Both the position numbers and the translations under genes were made by a program. A stretch of 64,000 nucleotides of DNA. Source: an archaeon (GTDB lineage Archaea; Thermoproteota; Nitrososphaeria; Nitrososphaerales; Gagatemarchaeaceae). The stretch lies in contig JAJYMY010000002.1 in assembly GCA_021786575.1 (NCBI GenBank), positions 62,001 to 126,000 of the forward strand, in the 5' to 3' direction. Every line of letters starts with the position of its first letter. Positions within the stretch are counted from its first letter, which is position 1. Positions 8,245 to 15,569 of the stretch are shown here, one piece after another. Below the pieces are notes generated by a model. The model saw nothing but the letters and a program-made list of their open reading frames with translations, searched no databases and was not told where the DNA came from.

Positions 8245-8263
8245 TCCCACCCCCTGCGCCTGT

Positions 8264-9541
8264 CTAGAGATTCTTCCCTGCGTACTTCGCCCTTGGACCA
8301 AGCTCTTCCTCTATCCGGAGGAGTTCGTTGTATTTGGCTATCCTTTCTCCTCTCGCGGGAGCGCCTGTCTTGATGAATTCAGATCCAAACGCCGTCGCAA
8401 GATGAGCGATGAACGGGTCCTCTGTCTCACCTGACCGGTGAGAAACCACCACGGTCCAACCAGCGCCTCGTGTAAGTTCGACCGCATCTTCCGTCTCCGA
8501 CACTGTGCCAACCTGGTTCAGCTTGATAAGGACGGCATTGGTCGCCTTTGCTTGGATCCCTTTCTTGATGCGCTGCACATTGGTGACGTATATGTCGTCT
8601 CCAATAACTTTCGTCCTGGCGCCGAGCCTCTTGGTTATCGAAGAAAACGAGTCAAACGCTTCTTCATCAAAGGGGTCCTCTAGGGTGAGAAGTCCGAACT
8701 CATCGCGCAGGGATGAGTAGAAGTCCTCTAACGCGTCGTGTCCCATCGACTTTCCATCTATATTGTACCGTCCCGTCTTCTCGTCGAAGAACTCGGATGC
8801 TGCGGCATCTATACCTAACCTCACTTCCGCCTCAGCGTGCCCAGATTGTGAGATGGCTTCCCATATGGCCCGGAGGGCATCGCGAGTCGACTTCAAGGGT
8901 GGCGCGAATCCTCCTTCGTCGCCAACGTTGATGGCGCTCCTTCCGTATTTTTCGACGAGGACTGTCTTCAAGGACTGATAGACTTCCGAGCCCACCCGTA
9001 TCGCTTCTGAGCAGGAGTCTGCATCTACCGGTTCTATGAGGAACTCCTGCACGGCGAGATTGTTACCCGCATGCTCCCCACCGTTTATGACGTTCATCAT
9101 GGGAACCGGGAGCGTGTAAGATGTCCCTCCTCTAAGTTTCTCGAACAGGCTGACCCCATCACCATTAGCTGCAGCCCTGGCGGCTGCCATGGAAACGGCA
9201 AGCATCGCGTTGGCCCCCAGATTTCCCTTGTTCGGTGTTCCGTCGAGTCGGATCATCACTTCGTCAATCCGTCTTTGATCAGCAGGGTCGATGTCCCTGA
9301 GCCTGGGGCCCAGCACATGCGCTACGTTGTACACCGCCTTAGAGACTCCCTTCCCATGGAACCGATTCGGGTCCCCGTCTCTCAGTTCGAGCGACTCGTG
9401 ACTTCCAGTCGACGCCCCAGATGGGACGCTCGCCCTCCCGCTCGCGATTGTAGTCAACACTTCTGCTTCCACGGTCGGGTTTCCTCTCGAGTCGAGCACC
9501 TCCCTCGAGGTGACGGAGACTATCTTCGATGGCCTGGGCAT
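8264..9541 (-). CDS. eno: Enolase (2-phosphoglycerate dehydratase)
   Basis: 425 residues, normal length. It interconverts 2-phosphoglycerate and phosphoenolpyruvate in the cytosol with two Mg2+. The N-terminal REVLDSRGNPTVEAEV and capping-loop SGASTG are plain, as are metal-ligand segments (IDAAASEF, LTLEDPFDEEAFD, VIGDDIYVTN) and the catalytic LIKLNQVGT lysine region near the C-terminus, followed by SHRSGETED. Start ATG at 9541. In this genome it would take the 2-phosphoglycerate made by the glycerate kinase at 44.9-46.2 kb. It ends only 5 bp from tRNA-Ser and faces it. Confidence 0.97.
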   Translation of the reverse strand: MPRPSKIVSVTSREVLDSRGNPTVEAEVLTTIASGRASVPSGASTGSHESLELRDGDPNRFHGKGVSKAVYNVAHVLGPRLRDIDPADQRRIDEVMIRLDGTPNKGNLGANAMLAVSMAAARAAANGDGVSLFEKLRGGTSYTLPVPMMNVINGGEHAGNNLAVQEFLIEPVDADSCSEAIRVGSEVYQSLKTVLVEKYGRSAINVGDEGGFAPPLKSTRDALRAIWEAISQSGHAEAEVRLGIDAAASEFFDEKTGRYNIDGKSMGHDALEDFYSSLRDEFGLLTLEDPFDEEAFDSFSSITKRLGARTKVIGDDIYVTNVQRIKKGIQAKATNAVLIKLNQVGTVSETEDAVELTRGAGWTVVVSHRSGETEDPFIAHLATAFGSEFIKTGAPARGERIAKYNELLRIEEELGPRAKYAGKNL

Positions 9542-9630
9542 CAGCTAGTCTGCCTCCCCCAGGCTGTTAAAATCTGATTCGCTACCCTTGCCGCTCCAAG
9601 GCTTAATACTGATGGGCAGTCGCGCCCTTC

Positions 9631-9721
9631 GGGCCGGTGGTCTAGCCTGGTTATGACGTCGCCCTTACACGGCGAAGCGTTCCGTGCGCCAAAGTCGGCG
9701 GTCCAACTCCGCCCCGGCCCA
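9631..9721 (+). tRNA. tRNA-Val(UAC) with one intron
   Basis: Acceptor GGGCCGG (9631-9637) pairs with CCGGCCC (9714-9720), discriminator A 9721. D-arm GTC...GAC; anticodon stem TCGCC/GGCGA with loop CTTACAC, anticodon TAC (9666-9668). T-stem GGCGG/CCGCC has the loop TCCAACT, where T55 is replaced by C. A 16-nt intron interrupts the variable region; without it the variable loop is the normal five bases AAGTC. A TATA-like TTAATA near 9603 fits the start. CCA is not encoded. Confidence 0.92.
9677..9692 (+). other. tRNA-Val intron (variable loop, 44/45), 16 nt
   Basis: Bulge-helix-bulge: central helix GGCG (9671-9674) with CGCC (9687-9690), bulges AA^G (9675-9677) and AA^A (9691-9693), a weak inner helix 9678-9680 with 9684-9686, and an outer CA/GT pair. 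Cutting here leaves the five-base variable loop expected for a class I tRNA. Confidence 0.85.
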
Positions 9722-9780
9722 TGCCTTCACCCAAGGCCTCCATCTAACAGTTAACTACGCAGGGCAGGCGGCACTATGGC

Positions 9781-10272
9781 ATGCCCAACTTCAGGTACAT
9801 CAGTTGGTCGGAGTATGGTAATCTTGCAGAGGCTCTGGCCGAGAAGGTGCGCGCCAACGGCAGGCACTATGACCTGGTAGTGGGAATCGCGAGGGGGGGG
9901 ATTCCAGTGGCTATGGTGGTCTCAGACCGCCTGAACGTTAAGATTGATTTCGTGAATGTGAAGTCCTACAACGACATCGGGAAGAGAGCCCCTCCAAAAA
10001 TCCTCTCGACTCTCACCGAAGGCATCGTAGGGAAAGACGTCCTGTTGGTCGACGACCTTGTCGACGAGGGGGACACCATGGCGTTCATGAGGAAGTACCT
10101 TGCTGAACAGAATCCGAAGTCACTCGAGACCGCGGTGATGTTCAGGAAGCCCTGGAGCCGAGAGGAGCCGGACTACTTCCTCGAGATAGTCTCAGAGTGG
10201 GTTGTCTTCCCATTCGAGCTTGGCGAAGTCGGGCGGCAGAGAGCTACCATGGATGAGTCTCCGAGACGTTGA
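9781..10272 (+). CDS. Phosphoribosyltransferase (purine salvage type)
   Basis: 163 residues with a type I PRTase fold. The PRPP-binding loop is VLLVDDLVDEGDTM (about residues 83-96), and VVGIARGGIPVA is the pyrophosphate loop near 38-49. Such short archaeal enzymes usually convert hypoxanthine, guanine or xanthine to the nucleotide using PRPP (Gpt/Hpt-like), but base specificity cannot be read here. Start ATG at 9781; another ATG at 9776 is out of frame. It follows tRNA-Val by 59 bp and is convergent with the NRAMP gene. Confidence 0.85.
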   Translation: MPNFRYISWSEYGNLAEALAEKVRANGRHYDLVVGIARGGIPVAMVVSDRLNVKIDFVNVKSYNDIGKRAPPKILSTLTEGIVGKDVLLVDDLVDEGDTMAFMRKYLAEQNPKSLETAVMFRKPWSREEPDYFLEIVSEWVVFPFELGEVGRQRATMDESPRR

Positions 10273-10290
10273 GGTTAGGGCAGGTCCCCC

Positions 10291-11685
10291 TCAGACGAAG
10301 TTAGCAATCAGGTACCCGTTGAGCCCTAAGATGATGACGACGACTACTGCGGCAAGCACCGCCACCGCCCTCCCGTTCACTAACTCCCCCATGAATCTGC
10401 CCTTGGACGTGTAGTACACAAGAGGGATTGCCGGGAGCGGAATCATCAAACTGAGAATGACCTGGCTGTAAACGAGCAGGACGAGTGGGCTGAGGCCAAG
10501 GAGTATAGCCACGGTAGTGGGGAACACGTTCACGAATCTCGTGATAAGCCTCCGGGCCCAGATGTTCCACTTCTTGCCGATAAGCCCCTCCATTATGACC
10601 TGCCCTGCGATGGTCCCCAGGGCCGAAGACGACAGCCCAGAGGCTAGGAGCGTAAGGGCGAACAGTATCCCGATGAGGGGGCCGTAAATCTGGGTCAGGC
10701 TGGATATGAAACCACTGACAGTCAGGTTCACGTTCACCCCCGTTCCTTGGAACAGGGGGACAGCCACCAGCAGAATCCCTGCGTTTACGACCCCTGCTAC
10801 GGTGAGTGCGACTATCGTTTCGTCTCTGTGGAGCCTGTTGGTCTTCTTCTTCTCTTCTATTGAGTGGGGCCTCGGGGTTGGCCCTCCGTTCCTCAACGAG
10901 TCGGTAATCGTGGGCGCGGGGGTGCCGGTGATTCTGCCTTGAATCATGTCCATCTTGTTCTTGGTCAGCCATGAATGGACGAAGAGCGCGTGAGGCATCA
11001 CTGTGGCCCCGACCATCCCGACAACTATCAGGAGCGCGGCGTTGCTCGGCGCAAGTGGAATGACGGACCCAATCGCCGCCCGAGTCAGGTCAGGCTTCAC
11101 GACGAACAGGTTGTAGAAGATTCCGACGACCAAGATGCTGATGAGCAGGGCGAAGTACTGTTCCACCAGGCGGAACCGCCTGGTCATCATCGTGAGCAGG
11201 AGGATGACGTCAAGGGCTCCGAAGATAGCACAGTAAATGAGCGGGATGGGATGCCCCATGAATCCGCTCAAGATGTTCAATCCCAGGACAGTACCAAGGT
11301 ACTCGGCCAGGTCCGTGGCCGCCGCTGCCGCCTCCGACGCCAGCCAGAATGGTATGACGTATCTCCTCTGCCTGAGCGACGATCTGACCAGCTCGGGGAG
11401 CGAGCGACCCGAGGCAATCCCAAGCTTTCCGGAAAGGTACTGGAGGAGCATGGCCATCCCCGAAGCTAGCCACCCTGCCCAAAGGAGCGTGTATTGATAG
11501 CCGGCTCCTGCAGTTATGTCGGTCCCATAGTTTCCGGGGTCCATATACGCTATGGACACCATTAGGGCGGGCCCGATCCAGAGCAGGAATTGCAACTGAG
11601 GGTGTCTATTCTGCGACGCTCGCGACCCTTCCTTCCGAGGGCGCTCCTCGGGATTGGTCGGAACGCTCCTCCATGGTCGCCTCAA
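10291..11685 (-). CDS. mntH: NRAMP-family Mn2+/Fe2+ importer
   Basis: 464 residues with about 11 hydrophobic segments. The family's metal-site motif DPGN is at residues 49-52 in the first helix, and MPHALF near residue 230 supplies the second helix-break motif. NRAMP proteins bring Mn2+ or Fe2+ into the cell by proton symport. A hydrophilic segment (about 250-285) lies between helices 6 and 7. Start is TTG at 11685; a TATA box at 11711-11717 is spaced for a leaderless transcript. An MntR-type regulator lies about 0.9 kb away in the opposite direction, so Mn-controlled expression is likely (inference). The symbol is by family. Confidence 0.88.
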   Translation of the reverse strand: MRRPWRSVPTNPEERPRKEGSRASQNRHPQLQFLLWIGPALMVSIAYMDPGNYGTDITAGAGYQYTLLWAGWLASGMAMLLQYLSGKLGIASGRSLPELVRSSLRQRRYVIPFWLASEAAAAATDLAEYLGTVLGLNILSGFMGHPIPLIYCAIFGALDVILLLTMMTRRFRLVEQYFALLISILVVGIFYNLFVVKPDLTRAAIGSVIPLAPSNAALLIVVGMVGATVMPHALFVHSWLTKNKMDMIQGRITGTPAPTITDSLRNGGPTPRPHSIEEKKKTNRLHRDETIVALTVAGVVNAGILLVAVPLFQGTGVNVNLTVSGFISSLTQIYGPLIGILFALTLLASGLSSSALGTIAGQVIMEGLIGKKWNIWARRLITRFVNVFPTTVAILLGLSPLVLLVYSQVILSLMIPLPAIPLVYYTSKGRFMGELVNGRAVAVLAAVVVVIILGLNGYLIANFV

Positions 11686-11710
11686 GCGGCCGCCACATCT
11701 TGGACGTCGA

Positions 11711-11717
11711 TATATAA
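11711..11717 (-). promoter_or_regulatory. TATA box of the NRAMP gene
   Basis: TTATATA on the minus strand, 26-32 bp before the TTG start at 11685, so the mRNA is probably leaderless. The adjacent AT-rich DNA is the likeliest place for an MntR operator. Confidence 0.65.
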
Positions 11718-12566
11718 GTTAGATAAGCAAAACATAGATTTGTCTCTCTTAGAATGCTCTGGCAGTCAAACCTGCAGGGTTTCGCGACAGTATAGTGTCC
11801 TCCTAACTGTGCTTGCCTCCATGACGATGCCCATTAGTCGCTTGGGTCCGTATTACGAGCCGGCGCACCTACCGACGCCTCAGTGGTTAGGCGACCAATG
11901 GCCCATTTTCACCCTGCCTAGCACGCCATCCTGTCGACGAGTCGGAGCTCTCGAAGTAGGAGCGGGGGCGACGCCCTCCAGTGCAGCGTGGGGGGAAAGA
12001 AGTTGTCTCCAGGTTTCCGATTACGCGGGGCCAACGGGCTCGTGGTAGCCATGACCGGAGTCAGAGAATACATCGACATGTCGTCAGCCAACTCGCCCCT
12101 GGGCCCCGCCGTGACGTGAGCTGTATGCCTATAGTCCAGCACGTTGAATCGCCAACCTCCCATTCAGTATCAGGCCAGCTTCGGAATCTCGAGCAGGATG
12201 GCAGCGGACCTGGTGCGCTTGTTCAGGGCGTATGAGTCTTGACCTAATTCAGGCACGAGATGATTGAGAATACGCATGACCCGGCCCGGCGCAGCTCAGT
12301 GAGGCGCAACGAATGATCAACCGGTACGACAACTCCTAATGTGATGCCATCACATCCGCCGGGACCGGAGCTCAGACCAAGGTCAAACACTAGGCGTGTC
12401 CGCTTCAGGCGGTGAGGATAGAAGAAGGGTACACTGCTGTGCTTCTTTGTCACCCCGGCGACGCCTCTGCCACCAAGGTGATGTCGAACACTAGCCCTAC
12501 CTAATGCCGGAACTTACCATGTCGATACCCTGCTAGTGACACCGCAACCCCCAGAGTCTTGGAACC

Positions 12567-12573
12567 CTTTTAT
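12567..12573 (+). promoter_or_regulatory. TATA box of the MntR-like gene
   Basis: CTTTTAT about 30 bp before the ATG at 12603, spacing that implies a leaderless or nearly leaderless mRNA. Confidence 0.6.
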
Positions 12574-12602
12574 CGCGTATCGGAGGTTCGGTTTCGGCGA
12601 GC

Positions 12603-13037
12603 ATGGCAGCGCTTATCCGATCAGGGAAGGACGTTTCGCGCGTCGAAGATTATCTTGAAGCGATCTACAGTCTCAATGAAGAGAAAGGCTATGTCAGCGC
12701 AGCCGACATCTCGGAAAGACTCGCAGTAAAGCCTCCTACCGTCTCAAATATGATAAGGAACCTGGCCGACAAAGGGTTCCTCGAGCACGAGAGATACAGG
12801 GGGATGAGACTCACGCCATCAGGAGAGAAAGTCGCCCGTTCGGTCATCAAAAGGCACGAGGTGATTTCAACTTTGATCTCCATGCTGGGCGTGGATGACA
12901 CGACGGCGTTCGTCGACACTGAGGGAATAGAGCACCACGTCCACCCAAGCACCCTCCGGAAGTTCGAGCGCCTTGCCGAGTTCCTGCGGGACAACCCTAA
13001 GATACTGAAGGAAATTCGCGAATACTCTGGGGACTGA
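12603..13037 (+). CDS. mntR: MntR-type (DtxR family) manganese-responsive repressor
   Basis: 144 residues. The N-terminal winged helix (EDYLEAIYSL through RYRGMRLTPSG) is followed by the dimerisation/metal domain. Compared with Bacillus MntR the six metal ligands are all present: Asp16 and Glu19 in VEDYLEAI, His in KRHEV, and Glu, Glu, His in DTEGIEHHV. An Asp at the first position and Glu in place of the DtxR Cys mark the Mn-type rather than the iron-type. It lacks the SH3-like third domain, as MntR does. The NRAMP gene nearby is the probable target. Start ATG at 12603, leaderless. Confidence 0.9.
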   Translation: MAALIRSGKDVSRVEDYLEAIYSLNEEKGYVSAADISERLAVKPPTVSNMIRNLADKGFLEHERYRGMRLTPSGEKVARSVIKRHEVISTLISMLGVDDTTAFVDTEGIEHHVHPSTLRKFERLAEFLRDNPKILKEIREYSGD

Positions 13038-13113
13038 CATTGTTCCTTCCATCTGACGGTGCGACGTCGATCAGTAACAGACTCTGCTTCTCGCCACCTC
13101 ATGAAGCGCGGTC

Positions 13114-13716
13114 TCAGGGCGGCCACAGCGCTGATAGGATTATCCTGTAAGTCAGTCCCCAAATCAAGTAGCCCCCGACTAAGATTGCTGGCATGACGAC
13201 CGACTTGCCATCGACTTTCACGGTGTAACTCGACTGCGACTTCGACGAACGCAACTCCTCGACGCCTATCCAACGGAATGAGGCCACTTCGCTGTTCGGT
13301 TTGACGGTGACGTCGTCTCTGAGAAGGAAAATTGAGGGGACGACTCCCATCGTCCCGATGTGGGTCGTGGCCATTTGTCCATAACCGAGAAACTCAGCCG
13401 ACCTTTCGAGGTCTACCCCTACTTCTTCAAAGGTCTCCCGGACTGCGGCGTTTCTGGCGGTGCCGTCTCCCGCTCGCATCTTTCCCCCCGGGAGAGCGAT
13501 TTGCCCTGACCATGGATCCCCCGCCCTTTCGGCCCTCTCGATTAGGAGCACCGCAGGGCGCTTGGGGTCGCGGAAAATCATCGATACTGCGGCCATCTCT
13601 AATTGGACTGGTGTCGGCTCGGCGACGGAAAGTGTCCTGGCGACCTTCTCGACAATCCCCTCTGCCACGTCAGCTCTTTCAGTTCTGTCCCAACTTAAAT
13701 ATCCGCCGGGACCCAC
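13114..13716 (-). CDS. Nudix hydrolase (CoA/ADP-ribose pyrophosphatase-like)
   Basis: 200 residues. The Nudix box spans about residues 76-98: GGKMRAGDGT then AVRETFEEVGVD, which fits the consensus except that the first Glu is Asp. The preceding segment SGQIALPGGK resembles the CoA pyrophosphatase (NudL/YeaB) signature, so CoA or nucleoside-diphosphate derivatives are likely substrates. A C-terminal hydrophobic stretch (AILVGGYLIWGLTYRIILSA) is also typical of that group. Start ATG at 13716; only 15 bp separate it from the divergent thioredoxin gene, so the two promoters overlap. Confidence 0.85.
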   Translation of the reverse strand: MGPGGYLSWDRTERADVAEGIVEKVARTLSVAEPTPVQLEMAAVSMIFRDPKRPAVLLIERAERAGDPWSGQIALPGGKMRAGDGTARNAAVRETFEEVGVDLERSAEFLGYGQMATTHIGTMGVVPSIFLLRDDVTVKPNSEVASFRWIGVEELRSSKSQSSYTVKVDGKSVVMPAILVGGYLIWGLTYRIILSALWPP

Positions 13717-13731
13717 TGTGGGGAATCTGGT

Positions 13732-14088
13732 ATGTCACAAGGGCACAGTCAAACAGACCTCATTATGGAGCTCACGGAAGAAAACTTCGACAGCGTCGTG
13801 TCTGGACCAACGCCCGTCCTCGTTGACTATTGGGCAACATGGTGCGGACCGTGTAGGATTATGGAGCCTGTGATAGAGAAGCTTGCGAAGAAGTACTCGG
13901 AAAGGGTGCTCTTCGGGAAGGTGAACGTTGACGAAGAGATGAACATCTCTTCCCGATTCCAGGTCTTTTCCATCCCCACGTTCATGATCTTCAAGAACGG
14001 ACAGCCTATGGATGTGGTCATCGGGGCCGTGGGAGAGGCGTCCCTAGAGAAGCTTGTCGCTGGTGCCATCGGCGTCGGAATTCCATGA
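13732..14088 (+). CDS. trxA: Thioredoxin
   Basis: 118 residues. The active site WCGPC lies in VDYWATWCGPCRIMEPVI, and the cis-proline segment is FSIPTFMIFKNG. It is a cytosolic disulfide reductase. The first 10-12 residues look unstructured; an internal ATG in LIMELTEENF could be the true start. A TATA-like CTTAAATAT at about 13694-13702 fits a leaderless start at 13732. It is convergent with the metallophosphoesterase gene (1 bp gap). Confidence 0.93.
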   Translation: MSQGHSQTDLIMELTEENFDSVVSGPTPVLVDYWATWCGPCRIMEPVIEKLAKKYSERVLFGKVNVDEEMNISSRFQVFSIPTFMIFKNGQPMDVVIGAVGEASLEKLVAGAIGVGIP

Positions 14089-14089
14089 G

Positions 14090-14848
14090 TTAGGTCACCC
14101 TGGTCCCATCTGTCAAGAATATGTCCGCCTCTTCGAGCCTTATCGATTTCGAGGATAGGATTGGCCCGAACTCGAACGACTTACTCCTGTTGATTGGTTG
14201 TCCGCCGACCAGCCTGTTGAATGGGGGCATCACCGTGAGCCTGCCCTTCCCCCTGAGCTTCGAACTATATCCCGCTCCTTCCATCAGATTGGCGACGTCG
14301 TATCCCGCGGTCACCCACACTGACTCTTTCGTCCGGGTTCCCATGCCGTCACGCATCTCGTATGTGAAGTGGGAATGACCTATAACGAGGTTCCTCGTCG
14401 CAATCGCCTCCTCTGAGGGCCATGCATGCCCATGCGCAACCCCGATTCGCTCTCTCCCTTTACCTAGCACGGTCCCCTGGGACCCATCCAGCTTCACGCG
14501 CGGCGGGAGGACCGCCTTGATGTTCCCGTCGTGGTTCCCCGGGACGACCTCCACTACCTCGAAGAGATCCAACATTGTATCGAAGAACCACGGGACCACC
14601 CCCCAGTCTATGTCCTCCACCTTGCCAACCGTGTGCTTGACGTCTCCTAGCACTACAAGCCTGGTGGCAGAGTATTCCTCAGCAACCTGCTTCACCCTTT
14701 CAACCATCCTCACGGAGTAGGCGGGGAGAAGGAAGCCCTTCTTCGCCATCTCTTTCTCCAGGCCGAGGTGTAAGTCTGATATCAGAAGGGTCTCGCTCCC
14801 GGCCGCAGAGAAAACGAGCGCAGCTTCTTTAGGAACTATCTTCAGCAA
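14090..14848 (-). CDS. Lhr-associated metallophosphoesterase (PdeM/MJ0037-like)
   Basis: 252 residues of the calcineurin-like phosphoesterase fold. The metal motifs are in order: SDLHLG (about 24-29), LGDVKH, PGNHDG, AHGHAWP and IGHSHF. Archaeal proteins of this type are linked by gene context to Lhr helicases and in bacteria to a ligase-associated repair operon (PdeM). Here it is the last gene of an operon behind an Lhr helicase and an unknown protein, with a 1-bp gap to the latter. It may be a DNA/RNA phosphodiesterase or nuclease; the activity is inferred. Confidence 0.85.
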   Translation of the reverse strand: MLKIVPKEAALVFSAAGSETLLISDLHLGLEKEMAKKGFLLPAYSVRMVERVKQVAEEYSATRLVVLGDVKHTVGKVEDIDWGVVPWFFDTMLDLFEVVEVVPGNHDGNIKAVLPPRVKLDGSQGTVLGKGRERIGVAHGHAWPSEEAIATRNLVIGHSHFTYEMRDGMGTRTKESVWVTAGYDVANLMEGAGYSSKLRGKGRLTVMPPFNRLVGGQPINRSKSFEFGPILSSKSIRLEEADIFLTDGTRVT

Positions 14849-14849
14849 G

Positions 14850-15533
14850 CTACGCGATCAGCGGGAGTACCTGATTCCCAACGAAATTCTTGAACTCCGA
14901 CAGCTCCATCTTGCTGAATCCCGTCAAGATGCAGTTCCTTGTGAGCCCGAACACGTAGCCGTATTCCCTGCTCTTGAACACGATGTACCACAACTTCCCA
15001 TGCGTGAGGTAATCGGTATAGAGGCTCGTGTTACCTAATTCAGCGCCATAAAGTGAGAGCTTGGTGATGTTAGGCAGGTCGACATCCGAATAGAATATCA
15101 CTTTAGTGTCATCAAAGTTCGCCTCATGGAACTTTCGTAGCGTCTCCGGGTCAATCCTGGCTTCGACCACCTGGCCGAGACTCATGAACACCGCCTTGCT
15201 CATCTCATTAGCTATGTTATTGGCCCGATTCTTTTTGTCGTAGACGGTGAGGAACATCCTGTCCTTGTACGTCTCGAAGGAGAAAGGCGCTTCATAGGTC
15301 CTAGGGACTGGGACCGGTTCGCCTCTGTGGGGGACCACGAAGACTGAATCGAAGGAGAATTTCCCTTCGAGCGACCCTTTGCCTACCTCAAGGTCAGTTA
15401 TCTCCGACACGAGTTTGAACTCCTTCCCCTCTACGCTCGTCTCCGTCTCTATCCTGAACGACTTCAGCTTCTCTGCGAGGGTGTCGATCTCATAATTCTC
15501 CCTCACGAGGAACACCTTCCCTGCTAGGACCAA
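14850..15533 (-). CDS. Conserved-looking protein of unknown function in Lhr operon
   Basis: 227 residues, soluble, no signal peptide or membrane helix. I recognise no domain. The middle has several alternating hydrophobic strands (FSFDSVFVVP, MFLTVYDKK) and a helical segment (NIANEMSKAVFMSL), suggesting an alpha/beta fold. Position is the strongest clue: 36 bp after the helicase stop and 1 bp before the phosphoesterase, so the three are co-transcribed and probably work together on nucleic acid. Start GTG or ATG near 15533 (ATG used). Confidence 0.6.
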   Translation of the reverse strand: MVLAGKVFLVRENYEIDTLAEKLKSFRIETETSVEGKEFKLVSEITDLEVGKGSLEGKFSFDSVFVVPHRGEPVPVPRTYEAPFSFETYKDRMFLTVYDKKNRANNIANEMSKAVFMSLGQVVEARIDPETLRKFHEANFDDTKVIFYSDVDLPNITKLSLYGAELGNTSLYTDYLTHGKLWYIVFKSREYGYVFGLTRNCILTGFSKMELSEFKNFVGNQVLPLIA

Positions 15534-15569
15534 TCCATCCCGCCCCCTAAGGTTCCTGTTATTGGGCTT

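Larger units (their letters stand above)
8117..8258 (+). tRNA. tRNA-Ser(GCU) with three introns
   Basis: Removing three segments gives an 86-nt class II tRNA that fits every arm. Acceptor GCAGGGG (8117-8123) pairs with CCCCTGC (8251-8257), discriminator G 8258. D-stem GCCT/AGGC closes the loop AGCCTGGTA. Anticodon stem CAGGC/GCCTG holds the loop TTGCTAA, anticodon GCT (8181-8183). The long variable arm is GTCTC-TAAC-GGGAC (8192-8205). T-stem GTGGG/CCCAC holds the loop TTCGAAT. The introns are at D-loop 15/16, anticodon stem 29/30 and T-loop 59/60. CCA is not encoded. The long variable arm and G73 support serine. Unspliced, no single arm except the acceptor, variable arm and anticodon loop would be normal. 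Confidence 0.92.
11686..12602. other. 917-bp gene-free region between NRAMP and MntR genes
   Basis: No frame in this stretch has a recognisable domain; the open frames present are short and unlike the neighbours. It contains the divergent promoters: a TATA box for the NRAMP gene (11711-11717, minus strand) and one for the regulator (12567-12573, plus strand). Near the first, TAGAT occurs twice in a 20-bp AT-rich segment (about 11719-11740). I see no tRNA, no C/D box pair and no IS remnant. It may be decayed genes or long untranslated DNA. Confidence 0.5.

Noticed and set aside
8117-8258. First reading as a tRNA-Leu or as a tRNA with an oversized D-loop and no introns
   Set aside because: The anticodon loop TTGCTAA, G73 and the fit of the spliced form show tRNA-Ser(GCU); without splicing the T-arm and anticodon stem fail.
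12250-12490. C-box-like GATGATTG and GTGATGT strings as C/D box sRNA candidates
   Set aside because: No D box (CTGA) at suitable distance and no C'/D' pair.
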